Positions 12,589 to 25,336 of a DNA stretch of 64,000 nt are shown in pieces; positions within the stretch are counted from its first letter, which is position 1, and each line of letters begins with the position of its first letter. The position numbers and the translations under genes are program-made. The DNA is taken from NCBI RefSeq assembly GCF_009727055.1, contig NC_052350.1, positions 25,002,093-25,066,092 on the forward strand. Direction: 5' to 3'. Source of the stretch: Benincasa hispida. Taxonomy: Eukaryota > Streptophyta > Magnoliopsida > Cucurbitales > Cucurbitaceae. The notes under the pieces are model-generated. The model was given only the letters and a program-made list of their open reading frames with translations. It made no database searches and was not told where the DNA came from.

Positions 12589-12957
12589 GAGGTCTTACGC
12601 TCTCACGCCTGCGGATGGAGATTTCTGTCAAATTGCGGAGCGTAGTGCTACACTTCATAGAGCATCACTACACTCTCCTGTTTGTCCAGAATATTGAGGC
12701 TACTACCTTTAAGCGTAACTATACGCTTCACAGAGTGTAGCTACGTTCCCTCTAAGAGCAGTTTTGTAATTTCACGGCCTTCTTTCTCCTATAGTGCATT
12801 TGAGCTCCAATTTTGACCGTTTTATCACCTTTTCACACCGAATATCTTGTTCTACATCTTAGACACTCAAGACCTATAAAGTCATCAATTAAGCTCATTA
12901 AATAAACCAATGACTCCGAATTAAGAAGAGGGAGATAACACATTTTTGGTTTTATCA
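12589..12957 (-). mobile_element. Athila-like 3' LTR, U3 end
   Basis: On the minus strand the sequence AAGTTGGGAGAGTT at about 12958-12972 reads as a polypurine tract, directly followed by TGATAAAACC at 12957. This is the usual arrangement at the 3' LTR of Athila/Tat elements. The LTR would continue leftward, interrupted by the insertion at 10587-12588. Its far end is not defined. Confidence 0.45.
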
Positions 12958-14106
12958 AACTCTCCCAACTTAATTCTTATCATCCTCGAGCAAGGTAGAA
13001 CATGCAATCACAAAAAGATTAGCGTGGTAAGTTACCAAGTTCCCTGCTCTAGCCTTAACAATCAACCTAAATCATGTTATAATCAATTAAGCTATCCAAA
13101 AAAGCATTTAATCAATTAAGACAAAATTAGAATTTCATTTCAAATTTTCTCATGTATGAATAAGTTCTAAGCTACCTATTTTAAGCACAAGCAAATCCTG
13201 AGTAGACTTATGAAACCTCAGTTAATTTTCTCCCTACTCTAGCTCAAGCACCAACCATTAAACATCAAAACACAAAAGACAATAATATATCAATTGAGGT
13301 GCCTATAAACTTCTAGAGACCATAAACTTGCATTTATTTTACTTAGGGGCACTAGTTTTCACACTTCTACTATAGGGAACCATACCCACTCTTTTCTCGT
13401 GGGTGTCCTGTTTGATCGCAGCAGAAGACATCTCTTTTTACCCTTAGGCATGCATACACATTACAAGTATATTTTCTTATTTTCTTTCTTTCTTCTTTTG
13501 ATATTCTTTTAATTCCAACTCTTTTTCATGTCAGCTGACTCTTTCCTTTTTTTTAGCAGTCATATAAATCACATATTTTCTCCCTCAGTATCACATTACC
13601 ACCTATCATGCAAGTTGTTTTCTATTTAATGGGGTCTTTCGGAGTGACAATAAACCTATGGCCTCACAATGCAATTCTAAGCAAGCAAGAGTCAAGATAG
13701 ATAGACAAAAAACTCAAAGATGCATGAGAGAAATGAAAGCGCTTTAGGACCTCAAACTATATGGTCATAAAAAAGAGCAAGGCAACAAAACATTGTCCTC
13801 ACTGTGAAAGAAATGAAAGCGAGGAGGATCAGAAAACTTCCCTGAAGCATGGGATGAAGGAAGGATTTGGCTCCCTCAATTCAAGCTTTTCTCCACCAAC
13901 AATCCTAACAAATCAAGAAAAATTGGAAATATTAGGCTCAAAGATGAAAGGAAAAATTACATATAAGAAATCTAATCTAGGAAAGCAAATAAATTTTAAT
14001 GTCTGGCTGCCTCCAGGAAGTGTAAATTTTTAAGGTCGATTGCTTGACCGTATTTGGCTCGATCATCTATGATCGAAGTTGATTGTTTTCACTTCAACTT
14101 TGTTGG
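12958..14106 (-). mobile_element. Athila-like element, 3' non-coding internal region
   Basis: Read on the minus strand, this is the stretch between the end of the coding region and the polypurine tract. Near 13985-14060 it contains AAGCAATCGACCTTAAAAAT followed by CTTCCTGGAGGCAGCCAGAC, which resembles the regulatory stretch after the pol stop in Athila elements. No envelope-like frame survives. The 90-aa plus-strand frame at 13761-14033 lies opposite this region and has no recognisable family. Confidence 0.4.
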
Positions 14107-14111
14107 TTGAC

Positions 14112-15794
14112 TGATGCATTATTTTATGTGATGAAATAATGGAAAAGGATGCAATGGTGGAAAATGCGTTGAGCATGCAAGTTTTCTCAGCAAGATTCAA
14201 GTATAAATCCTAATGAGTTGCCTAGTAACCCAGATCGAACTCAAGGACTAAGGAAAATACTATGCGATGGTAATTTCTAGATCACTTTGCGGTAACAAAT
14301 CAATCAAAGAGTTGGTTGGGTTGTTATTTACAGTATAAAAATGTATGCGGGGGAGTTGAGAAAATCGTTAATAATACGGAAGATGCGATGAGTATGCGGG
14401 GGAGGTGGGGAGGGGGAATGGGTTGAGAAAGAGGTTTAGCTAACACTTCCTAGGATTGCGTTCATATTATGCGATCATGCTACACACATACAATAGCAAA
14501 TCATCTCTCAACGCAAATGTTACGGCTTCTAGTTTTAGAACGCATGCAATATATGAGATGATATCTATAGGACTTACATCTAAGCCTCTATTCTTGCCTA
14601 TGCGATGACGAATGACACACACACATACAAGGCGATCGCATATTACCATAACCTATCTCTAGGGTGCATGCGATGCATGTTGGCAAATAGAGCTTATCTC
14701 TAAGTCCCTATCTCTTGCTTATGGAGATCTAATCTTGCTCTTTCGAGTCTAGATTCTAACCTAGCTCTCTCAAGTCTTAGGTTATTTCTTTAGACTCTCT
14801 CTCGAGTAGCTCTAAAGGGTGTTGGGAGCAGCATAAGACAAGACGATCGCATGCAATGAAGATCCTAGGTCATGTTAGCTAAGTACTTCTCAACCCATTC
14901 GATAGATTTAGCTACTTATGCGTGTTTTAAAGAGAGTGAACAGATGTAGATAAGCAAGTTCCATTTTATAAATATATAATCGAAGTACAGAATGATAATG
15001 CGAATAAGAATAACGAGTCTGGAAGCAATTTCTTGCTTCCCAAGTCTTTTATACTCTACTCTGCTCAAAAGATAATCTTGCTCTCACAAGAGTCGACCCT
15101 CTCTCTATTTTTTCACGCTCCCTGGCACTCTCTCAAGCTGATCAGGACGATCTTCTGGCGTCTCTTTCCTTCTCTCGCTTCCGCCTTTTAAGTATAAAAA
15201 ACTAAGAACAAGGCTAAGTATAAACTCCGTGAACTGAACTAACCGAACAAACTCCTTCACTGAAGATGGCCTTCGGTATTTATAGAGCTTCAGGGTGAAA
15301 AGCTTCTTCTCTCTTATGATTGCACTGATGAGATGGCATTAATTCTCTATCTAATGCATCGAATAATTGTCACCGAAAAGTTGAGTGTACTTGCTACAGT
15401 AGATCGTTAACGGCTTGTCAACTTAATTCGGAATCGGCCGTCATCAATTTTCTGTCCCATCGTGATTTATTAACTTTTCACCCAGATGCACTCACCTTGA
15501 TGCGCCGACTCTACGCGGCAATCTTCTTGAGCAGATTCGCGAGCGCAACCGATCGCAAAGCCTTACAGTCGCAATCTCTTATGCGTTCGGACGTTAATTT
15601 CTTCAGATTGCATTTCGCCTTGTGTTAACGCATTTTCTGCATGAAAAGTTAGCTGTTTTAATGCGATGGATGCATGCGATCGCAATGTTGTGAACTTAAT
15701 GCTTTTGGACGCAATATTGTATATTTTTACCGACGCAATCCTACATTGTTTTATAACTTTGTGCTGTAATAACGTGCATTTCTGCCCGTTATCA
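14112..15794 (-). mobile_element. Solo LTR (1683 bp) with TTGAC target-site duplication
   Basis: Read on the minus strand it begins TGATAACGGGCAG (15794) and ends at the complement of TGATGCATTATT (14112), giving TG..CA ends. The five bases TTGAC occur at 14107-14111 and again at 15795-15799. A TATA-like CTATAAATA on the minus strand near 15270-15285 supports minus orientation. There is no internal sequence. It lies inside the Athila-like relic and may itself be a gypsy LTR, but its superfamily is not certain. Confidence 0.75.
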
Positions 15795-15799
15795 TTGAC

Positions 15800-17258
15800 C
15801 ACTCTCCTTAAAATCAAGACACTAGAACAAGTAAGATAAGTGATAACAGGGGTTTCAAAAATCATAAATATTTCGAACCGCCCCTCATGCATAATCGAAA
15901 GAAACCTTTTGTCTACATCATTTGAAGCTTTAGCGATCTTTAAAAAGGGTCGACCAAACAAGATGGATAAATTGGAGGGGGAGACTTTTCCATGCATATA
16001 AATAATTTAAAACTCAGAAGGGAAGACCAAACTATTATTGACCAAGACAACTTTAATCATTCCAAGAGGTTTAACTAAAGAGAAATCTACTAGTTGAACC
16101 TAAATACCAGTAGGATGCAGAACATGTGACTAAAGCTCAGAGCACACAGATATAGGCATGATATTAATAGCTTATTTTCAATCTAGCATCGCATGCTCAA
16201 ATGTCATCTTACCTATCAGACAAGGTAAGGAAAATGTACTTGGATCATCACATTTAGTTAGTAAGTTACCTGACAATATATAATTGGGCTTTCTTCACTC
16301 ATAGGCTTGTATTTAACCTTAACCCATGACCTCTTGCCCTTTGCAGTAGGGCTTTCATTGAACTTAAATGACTCGATGACTTGCATCTCATTCTTTGGTG
16401 CAACTCCCTTAGTTAATCTGCTAAGGAAGGAGCAACAGAAACATAAGCATTAAGATTCAAAAGAAGGTTAAAATATACCCCTCGTTTGCTAGTCAGTTTG
16501 ACAACTATTTCTTCACTTTCTTCCTTGGTCTCAAGCTCTTCTAGCACGTTCAATGGTTCAGAGGTAGGAGTATAGGAGACTTTATTGCAGCTCACCGTCT
16601 TAATTGCGCTGACATTGTGCAGATTGAGTTCAGGTTGCGAAAGAAGCTTCCACTAATTCTCCAACTTGCTCACCGAGGTGGCAAGCTAAAAGACTTGAAT
16701 ACCCAAGGTGTCAAGAGAACTTTTTGTTTCCTGTTGAAATTTTAAAGAGTTATCATCTAAACTCTTAACAATATCTTCCATCTACATACCTGAACTCGAC
16801 GAAGCCCCTTTGTTCAATTGAGTTTGCTCGTTATGTCCGCCCTACTTGAAATTTGGGTGATTACACCACCCTGGATTGTATGTTTGACTGTATGGGTCTT
16901 TCTGCCTATTTTAGAACCATCCAATAGCATTCAATTCATGCATTGTCCCTTGTAGACATGTGGGAAAGCGTCAGATGTATGGCCAGTGATGGAGCAGACT
17001 TGGCAAACCAGACTATGTTTGTTTTTATCCCAAACCATCTGTTTTACAACATCAACTATATCAGATATTTGACTTTTAAGTTTTCTTACCTCAGATGCAA
17101 ACTTCATGCTCACGGAAGCATGGGTTCTAAATTATGAGTTAGCTGCCACAGTTGTTATGAGCTTCATTGCTTCAATAGGAGATTTGTTAACCAGGGCTCC
17201 TTCTGCTGGGATATCTATGTTGCTTTTGTCATTCTGCAATAGTCCCTCATAGAAGTAT
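15800..17258 (-). pseudogene. Athila-like Ty3/gypsy gag-protease relic
   Basis: Going 5' to 3' on the minus strand: a gag segment YFYEGLLQNDKSNID and NKSPIEAMKLITT (17258-17150); a zinc knuckle CQVCSITGHTSDAF near 16990, whose last cysteine is replaced by Phe; the degraded LGIQV.QLATSVSKLE and SQPELN segments (16740-16620) typical of Athila gag; then the protease-type LFGRPFLKIAKASNDVD near 15900-15960. Several stops and frameshifts separate these pieces. Reverse transcriptase and integrase are gone. The left end is cut by the solo LTR at 14112-15794, and the right end is cut, within YFYEG, by the family-A element at 17259. Confidence 0.75.
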
Positions 17259-19058
17259 TGTTAGAACCAGAAAACGCATAACGGAAGTTAAAAGGACCAA
17301 TAAGCATTCTAATTAATTAATTTTGGTTTTAAATTAAGCATGCTCATAAACTAATAAAAGGGTTTCATAACATACCTTTGTAGAACCACTTGAATCTCGA
17401 TTCCAGCTACTAATCTTCTCCAAATCAACTTGTGAACCACCTCAAGGTCTTCCCTGCTATTCTCTTGGTGTCTTAGATTGAGTTGTGGGACTCAAAATAA
17501 GATTGAATAAAGGGAATTTGGAAGACTATCATGCAAGAAAGATTGCTGCATGAAATGCACCTCATGCTTGGAAGATTGAATAAAGAAAGGAACGAAGAAT
17601 ATGTGAACTACTAGGATAGAAAGTGGAGATAATCCCACTTTTGGGATTTTCCATTTTCAATCTTTTTCAATCTTTGAATTTACTTGATTTCCAAAATCAA
17701 TTTTTGTTTTTCAAAATTGAAATCTTTATTAATTTTACAAAATTAATTTTCTAATAAAATTAATAACAATTAATTAATTAAACAATTTAATTAATTCTAA
17801 TTAATTTGATATCAATTATTAAATAAATTTAACATAAATTCCTCCATCATGAATCCCTATTCATGAATTTCATATTTAAATATTAATTGATTCTTCAATT
17901 TCGTTTAGTTCCAAAGTTAAATGTGTAATTATATCACATATCATTACTAATTTCCTTAATTCTAATTTCAACATTTCAAATTAACTTATCACGCTACTCT
18001 AAGGCTAATCCATTTACGAGCTAGTAGGGGACCTCGTGGACCTACAGATCATGGGCTCCAACGATCTGAGATTAATTGGCTAAACTCTTTAAACCAAATT
18101 AACCCCCATTCGTTAACTACTGGGTCACTCCACTAAAGTCCAAAGTTGCATTTCCCTCACGGTAGATATATTATGTCCACTCGATATAACCATGATTAGT
18201 AAGTTAACCCTTCACAGGTTGTTCGTAATAACAGCTGGTTCAAATGATTTTTTTACCCCCGAGATTACCTCTTGTTCCTTAAGTCCTACTGATCCTCTAA
18301 TGAACAATTGGTTTGTGATCCGATCAACAAACTGAGTCTCTCTCAGGCCAATGAAAAGGTAAGGCCCCTTGTTCAAGACCCAGAGTCAACACTTAAGGGA
18401 ACAACCTCTTTACTATCCCTAAAAGTGGGTAGGAGTAAATTCCATCTTGCACCCTATGTCCCCAGCTATTTACCCGGTCTTACCCTTGAAATGGAGATTT
18501 ATTGAGCCGACACTGTTGAGCCAACCCTCACATATGCAAATCTAAGGATAATCTCGAATAAATAGGAGTTCATAGTTAGCTCATGATTAAGGTCAAGTTA
18601 CCTAGACCATCACTTTGAAATAGTTAGTCTTAAACAATAAACAACATTATAAAGTAAGAGTGACTAATTTCGTGGTTCGATCTTGTACAAACTCATTGCA
18701 TAGGACACCGTCACTCCTTATGTCATGACATGTACAAATTAGGATCACTTCATCTGTAGCACTTTACAATTCTTTGTAACAAATACAGAGTAGGTCGTAT
18801 CTAATGGTGTTACCAGAATAAGACACCCAACCATATTCATATACTATAGATCATTTTGACTATTTACTCAAACCCGATCAACTTTTATGTCTCTACATAA
18901 TGTTCAAGTACTCATGTAATAGTCATGGATCTTTTAGTTTATTGGATTTATTTCTAAAATGAAATTAAACAATTCATATATTCAATAACAACTTATTGAA
19001 TTTTCAAAATAAGTTTTATTGTTTACAAACCACGAGTTTTAGGATATAAAACCCAACA
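17259..19058 (-). repeat. Family-A 3' LTR (1800 bp)
   Basis: On the plus strand it starts TGTTAGAACC and ends CCCAACA. It differs from its partner at 23414-25336 by many substitutions and by lacking about 120 bp that the partner has near 23670-23800. The pair is therefore old, or was not formed in one insertion. Confidence 0.85.
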
Positions 19059-20130
19059 AACTCCCACTTGGACTAAAACTCCAGTGGTAACATATATATC
19101 TGAATATATAATACTGAGTTTTTGAGTTTTTACTGAGAAATAAGGGCATCACATACTCATGGTTTACCATTCGGTATCCCATATCGTGCTTTTCTCCCAC
19201 TTGCCCTAGGTTATTTACCTGGTAGTCCTAGTCTTACTAGGAGATTCTCAAACACTTTAGCCGAGAGAATTGTTGTAAACATGTTAGTGTACAATAGACT
19301 ATATGGGGAATGTATCTTATTTCCAAAATACTTGTTTCTCAATAGTCGTTAGGAAGTCATACATTCCTCCCACTACATCGAGGTATTCTCAACTCTTTGA
19401 GTAAGATGCAACTGACCTGTCTGAAACAACTTTTGTTTACAGTATCAGTTTTAATAAATAATTCTTTATTGATATATGCAAGCTTTTATGGAAAAAAATA
19501 ATACATGATGATCTCGGATAATATTCTAACACTTGAGGGTTCGATATTAACACTTATATCGATCTTTTTAGATTTTCAAATTATGTAAACAACTTTTACA
19601 TATCATAAACAGTTTTTATGAGTTCTCCATATCTCATATGGATTTCAAAAATACCTTAAAATTGGAATGATGTTGGAAAAAACAATTAAGGGAACTAGAA
19701 AGTTTTCACTGGATTTCATGTTCTATCAAATAGTCCTAGAAATCTCAAACTTTCTATACTTTGATCCAATCGAAGTATTTCGATTTTATTTTACCTAACA
19801 AGTTTTGTACACTTTGAACTTTTCAAGTGATTTAAACTTATCACTTAGGTTAAATAACTACTTGTCCTTATTGATTTCTAGCAATTTTAAATATCTAAAT
19901 ATTTGCAAATGACTTTTAACTAGGTTGGTTCTAACAGAAGTTGCTTTGCAATAGAACACACATAACTTTCTCCAATGAACATTTCATTTACAAGAAAAAT
20001 TTATAAAATTTGTTCTTTTACAACAAAACAAAATAACTTTTATTACAATAAAAAAAAAGTAGATAAGATCATCTTCAGATAGCTACATCTCCCACTGGTC
20101 ATCTTGAGGACAACAAGCAATCTTCAGGAA

Positions 20131-20997
20131 CTAGTTTGTCTGTTTTGCTTTCTCTGCTCTCTTCTCAGCAAGGTACTGAGGCCAGTTTCTTTTCCAGTGC
20201 CCTTTTTCGTTGTAGTGAAAACACTTTCCTTTATCTGCATTGTTAGCCTTGCCTTTTCTACCAGTGGTTTTCTTCTTCCCTTTCCCTTTGTTCTTCTTAA
20301 CAGGAATAATCTTATTTTGTGAAGAAGAAGCAATATCAGATTTTTGGGAGGATGTTCCTCTCTTCTCAGCGGTAGTAACGTTTACTTCCAGTTCCAAACC
20401 TTTAGCTCTCATCATTGTCTGGTAAGCCTGTAGCTCATTTAGTAGAATAGTCAAGTTGTATTCTATTTTGTTCATAAGCGCGTTCGTGCAAAACTGTAGA
20501 AATCTCTTCGGAAGAGATTCTAGAATAAAACCAACTTGACTTTTCTCGTCAACGATAGCCTCATTTACTTCTACCACATTGAAATGGACCATCATGTCCA
20601 AGACATGTTCTCTAACAGAGGCCCCTTCTTTCATACGGCAGTTGTAAACGTATTTAATAACATCATGCCTCAGGGAGAAAGACGGTTGTCCAAAGATCCC
20701 ACGTAGAGATTCCATAATCTCTTTAGCAGTACCTATATTCTCGTATTTTTTCACGAAGATATCAGATATGCTGGCAAGGATATAGGCACGGGTTTTGTCA
20801 TTAGCCCTGATCCATTTGTCGTATGCATCCCAAACAGTTCGACTTGCATTTGAACCAGGAATGGGACGACACTCCTCTGTTAAAACAAACTGTAGATCAT
20901 CTATCACCAATATAGTATTCAGATTTTTTTTCTAAGTGACATAATTATCCCCAATTAGTTTATCAGATGCCAACATCTGTACTAATGAACTCGTCAT
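20131..20997 (-). pseudogene. Retrotransposon gag (copia type), stop at codon 22
   Basis: The frame starts at the ATG complementary to 20995-20997 (MTSSLVQMLASDKLIGDNY) and hits TAG at 20932-20934, where the plus-strand copy has Trp. It then stays open for 259 codons from the next ATG (20910) to the stop at 20131. It contains the same helical gag core (REHVLDMMVHFN) and lysine-rich linker as the copy at 2258-3127. The C-terminal zinc knuckle is damaged: CFHYNEKGHWKRNW has lost the second and fourth metal ligands (C to Y and C to W). It is not expected to package RNA normally. Confidence 0.85.
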
Positions 20998-21523
20998 TCT
21001 GAAAAATATAAACAAATTTTATCAGTAAATTTCCTTTTAAACCCAATCAAGTTTTAGCAAAGTAATAATATACCCAAGATTATTTTTTGTAACGATACTA
21101 CAACAAGACACTCTTGACTAAATACTATCTCCAGAATAACTCATATTCCAATAGTTATTTAGCTACCGTTTTGGTCAAAAATTACTAACTCTTTAGCAAT
21201 TCTGTAAGTGTAACTCACTGTTTTCAGACCTCAGAAGTCGGGCCCAACAATGCTCCCAAATTTGGAAAGTCAAAGTTGAAAATGCCTTTAGAAATCCTAT
21301 CCATTTCTAGAGTTTGAGTTGTTCCGAATCCTATGTAAAAACCCTCCGAGGAGATAGCCGTCGTTAAACGACTAGCGAGGCTGACTTAAAGACGACAAGC
21401 AGGCACAACATAGGAATCTCACGGTCCAAACCAACAAAAGAGACCGTAGGATATGTATACATATCCTTTACCTACTTACTATGAACTACTTCCCCCATTC
21501 GCTGTGATCTTGATCTCATGATG

Positions 21524-21960
21524 AACACTTTCCGAATGGAGGTCACTCCCAGGGTGACACAAGTGCTGCACAAATCTCACGGTGGGAATTATCTAGGGAT
21601 GTGAGAATTGAAATCAATATATCGAATATTTGATTTTCCATTGAACAACTTCCTTTCATTCACCTTGATTAATTCAAGCAAACACTTTCCAAATGGAGGT
21701 CACTCCTAGGGTGACACGAAGTGCCGCATGAACCTCTTGGTATGAACATCTTGAGAACGTGAAAATTAAAATCAAAACATCACATTTGATTTTATGGTGA
21801 ACAACTTCCACTATTCACCAAAATCTTGATTCATATAAACTTTCCGAATGGAGGTCACTTCCAGGATGACATGAAGTGAAACATGAATTTCGATCGTGAA
21901 CTCTTAAGAACGTGAGAACTAAAAATAAATATATCATATATATTTATTAATCTCCCACTG
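21524..21960 (-). repeat. 157-bp tandem repeat x 3 in the family-A leader
   Basis: Three copies begin near 21524, 21681 and 21837 with CACTTTCC(G/A)AATGGAGGTCACT, then AGGGTGACA..AAGTG, CATGAA, CTTGAGAACGTGA and AAACATC.CATTTGATTTT. The corresponding leader of the element at 1376-5518 (around 1640-1760) shows only one copy, so the expansion is specific to this insertion or its sublineage. Confidence 0.75.
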
Positions 21961-22779
21961 AAGCGTTCTAACATATCATATATGTTATTTTTCACTAAAG
22001 TGTTCTAATAGCATATCATATATGTTCTTAAACTCCCACTGAAGTATTCTAACATTAAACGAGGTATACATTTCCTTAGGCTTGTTCCAGCTAATTAAAC
22101 AACCTAAGTCTAGGTGTTTATCCAAGTATAATGTTTATATTTGGATTTAACCTACGATGTCTAGGTGATAAACCAATTTTAAAACCTTAAACCTCACATC
22201 GCTCACGTATTGCTCATAAAACCGTTAACAACGCTCAATTATTCAGCCATAATCCATAGGTAGGAGGTGTTCCGTAGACCGTCAACTTACATACCTCTAG
22301 CCTTAGACATGATTATATACCAGTTGAGTTTGCAACCCTAGTTTTACAAGTTTAACGACCAATTTTAACTATTAAAACAAGTGGTTAACGTACGTGAGCA
22401 TGCAACTGTTCTTTGTTATGGATTTTAAATGTCTAACCTAATTTTATAACAACTTACAAAATTTTAGACATGCTAAACATCCACAACATTCATCAAAGGT
22501 ATTCAGTATTTAATATAACACTATTTTAAATAAAAGAAACTCTAAACATGCATACTATATATTATAACACTTTATAACATACTTTTAATGCATGTAACAT
22601 GCTTCCTATGGTGGGATTTTAAATCTACATGTCATACTTTATACACATACAAGATTTATTTAATTATAACATACATCACATGTATAAATGATTAAACACA
22701 TACTGATATGGTTTTAGTTTTAGCATTTTCGAGCAAACAAAGGCCTAAATAATACAAAAACAGCAAGAAACGGCTCCAA

Positions 22780-23110
22780 AACACTTTCAGATCACTCGAA
22801 CCGCCCCAAATCGAACCCGAATAGCTTGAACCGGACCAGAATTGACTAACCGAACCAGTCAAAACCCATTTGAGGCTGAACTGTACCGGACAAGAAGAAA
22901 ACCAATCAAACCAGTCAAAACTCGCTCGTCCTCACTCGATCAAATTAGTTTAAACTTGATTCCTCGCTCGGTCAACAGTTCAAACTCGATCGCTCAGTCA
23001 AAACTGGTTCAAACTCGCTCCTCACTGTTGGTTGGTTGAAAACTCATTCCTCGCTCCTCGATGAAACTCGATCCTCGCTCGAATATGAGCAACATTACAA
23101 TGCTCAAGGG
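22780..23110. repeat. Low-complexity ACTCG/CGCTC-rich stretch in the family-A leader
   Basis: Short words such as CTCGCTCCTC, AACTCGATC, AACCAGTCAAAAC and CGAACC recur many times without fixed spacing. The stretch lies about 300 bases downstream of the primer-binding site on the minus strand and is much richer in C and G than the rest of the element. No protein is evident. Confidence 0.5.
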
Positions 23111-23397
23111 CAGCGTTGCAATGCTGCCTAGACGGAAGCTCACGAACAGTTTTTTACAACTTGGGCTTCTTCACTTCTTCAATTACAACTTAATTTCAAC
23201 TCTATTGACTCCAAATAAATTACAGACTCTTAAGCACACATATAAACTCATCAATAAGAGCCAATTACAAATTTAACAAAGAAATCAAAGAGAATTTAAA
23301 TGCCAAATCTCAGAAAACCATATCAGTGCACTATTTTCATATATCTCATGAAAAACACCCACCAAACCAAAATTAAACCAAATTGAATGCTTAAATG

Positions 23398-23411
23398 ATG
23401 CTCTGATACCA
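23398..23411 (-). other. Primer-binding site complementary to initiator tRNA-Met
   Basis: The minus strand reads TGGTATCAGAGCAT two bases inside the 5' LTR end (GGTTCTAACA). This is the standard initiator tRNA-Met primer site of plant copia elements and fixes the LTR boundary and orientation. Confidence 0.85.
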
Positions 23412-23413
23412 AT

Positions 23414-25336
23414 TGTTAGAACCATAGAACGCGCAGCGAAAGTTAAACGGATTAATAAGCATTTTAATTTATTAATTTTGACTTTAAATTAAGCATGCTC
23501 ATAAACTAATAAGACGGTTTCATAGCATACCTTTATAGAACTACTTGAATCTCGATTCTAGCAGCTAATCTTCTCCAAATCAACTTGTGAACCACCTCAA
23601 GGCCTTCTCTACTATTCTCTTGGTGTCTTAGATTAAGTTGTGGGATTCAAAATAAGCTTGAATAAAGGGAATTTGGAGAAAAAAATCATTGTTGCATCAT
23701 GGAAGAAGACCTTCTTCAATCTCAAGTTTTTCAGCAAAAACTCAACAAATGCATGCTCGATTCTCAGCCCAATCTTCTCCATTATTGCAAGACCATCATG
23801 CAAGGATGATTGCTACATGAAATGCACCTCATGCTTGGAAGATTAAATGAAGAAAGGAGTGGAGAATGTGTGAGCTACTAGGATAGAAAATGGAGATATC
23901 CTACTTTTAGGATTTTCCATTTTCAATCTTTTTCAATTTTTGAATTTACAAATTGATTTCCAAAATCAATTTTTGTTATTCAAAATTGAAATCTTTATTA
24001 ATTTTACAAATTTAATTCAATAATTAATTTTCTAATAAAATTAATAATAAATAATTAATTAAATAATTTAATTAATTTTAATTAATTTAATATCAAATAT
24101 TAAATTAATTTAACACAAATTCCTCCATCATGAATCCCTATTCATGAATTTAATATTTAAATATTAATTGATTCTCCAATTTCGTTTAATTCCAAAATTA
24201 AACGCGTAATTATATCACATATAATTACTAATTCCCTTAATTCTAATTTCAACGTTTCAAATTAACTTATCACGCTACCCTAAGACTAATCCATTTATGA
24301 GCTAGTAGGGGACCTCGTGGATTTACAAATTATGGGCTCCAACAATCCGAGATTAATTGGCTAAACTCTTTACACCGAATTAACCCTCATTCGTTAACTA
24401 CTGGGTCACTTCACTAAAGCCCAGAGTTGCACTCCCCTCACTGTAGATATATTATGTCTACTCGATATAACTATGATTAGTAAGTTAACCCTTCACGGGT
24501 TGTTTGTAATAACGACTGGGTTAAATGACTATTTTACTCCCGAGGTTAACTCTTGTTCCTTAAGTCCCACTGATCCTCTAATGAACAATTGGTTTGTGAT
24601 CCAAACAACAAAATGAGTTCCTCTCGGGCCAGTAAGAGGGTGGGGCCCCTTGTTCAAGACCCGGAGTCAACACTTAAGGGAACAACTTTTCTACTATCTC
24701 TGAAAGCGGGTAGGAGTGAATTCCATCTTGCACCCTATGTCCCTAGCTATCTACCTGGTCTTACCCTTGAAATGGAGATTTATTGAGCCGACGTTGTTGA
24801 GCCACTATCACCTATGAAAATCTAAGGATAATCCTGAATAAACAGGAGTTCATTGTTAGCTCAAGATTAAGGTCAAGTTACCTAGGTCATGGCTTTGAAA
24901 TAGTCAGTCTTAAACAGTAAACAATGCTATAAAGTAAGAGTGACTAATTTCGTGGTCCGGTCTTGTACAAACCTATTGCATAAGACGCCCCCACTCCTTA
25001 TGCCATGACATGTACGAATTAAGATCACTTCATCTGTAGCACTTTACAACTCTTTGTAACAACTACAGAGTGGGTTGTATCCAATAATGTTACCAGAATA
25101 AGGCACCCAACCTTATTCATATACTATAGATCATTTTGACTATCTACTCGAATTCGATCCACTTTTATTTCTCCACATAAAGTTCAAGTACTCATGTAAT
25201 AGTCATAGATATTTTAGTTTAGTGGATTATTTCGAAAACGAAATAAGCAATTCATATATTCAATAACAACTTATTGAATTTTCAAAATAAGTTTTATTGT
25301 TTACAAACCATGAGTTTTAGGACATAAAACCCAACA
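23414..25336 (-). repeat. Family-A LTR shared between two tandem elements (1923 bp)
   Basis: Runs on the plus strand from TGTTAGAACC to CCCAACA. It acts as 5' LTR for the internal region on its left and as 3' LTR for the truncated internal region on its right. It has about 120 bp near 23670-23800 that the partner LTR lacks. Confidence 0.85.

Larger units (their letters stand above)
17259..25336 (-). mobile_element. Family-A gag-only LTR retrotransposon, two LTRs, no pol
   Basis: An 8.1-kb element with LTRs at 23414-25336 (5') and 17259-19058 (3'). The primer-binding site TGGTATCAGAGCAT lies directly inside the 5' LTR (about 23398-23411) and is complementary to initiator tRNA-Met, as in most plant copia elements. 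The polypurine tract AAGTGGGAG lies at about 19062-19070, just before the 3' LTR. The internal region (19059-23413) has a 2.4-kb leader with 157-bp repeats, a broken gag (20131-20997) and about 1.07 kb without coding potential. No pol domains are present, so movement would need enzymes from another element. The left flank is Athila-like gag; the right side runs into a second internal region. Confidence 0.88.

Noticed and set aside
10587..12593. Target-site duplication for the Tekay-like LTR
   Set aside because: The flanks AAGGC and GAGGT match at only three of five positions, which is not convincing.
13761..14033. 90-aa frame with CPHCE motif
   Set aside because: The single Cys pair is not a zinc finger. 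It lies opposite the 3' non-coding region of the Athila-like element.
18308..18505. 65-aa plus-strand frame repeated at 24589-24786
   Set aside because: It is antisense to the family-A LTR and present twice only because LTRs are copies. The corresponding stretch of the LTR at 3765-5518 is broken by stops.
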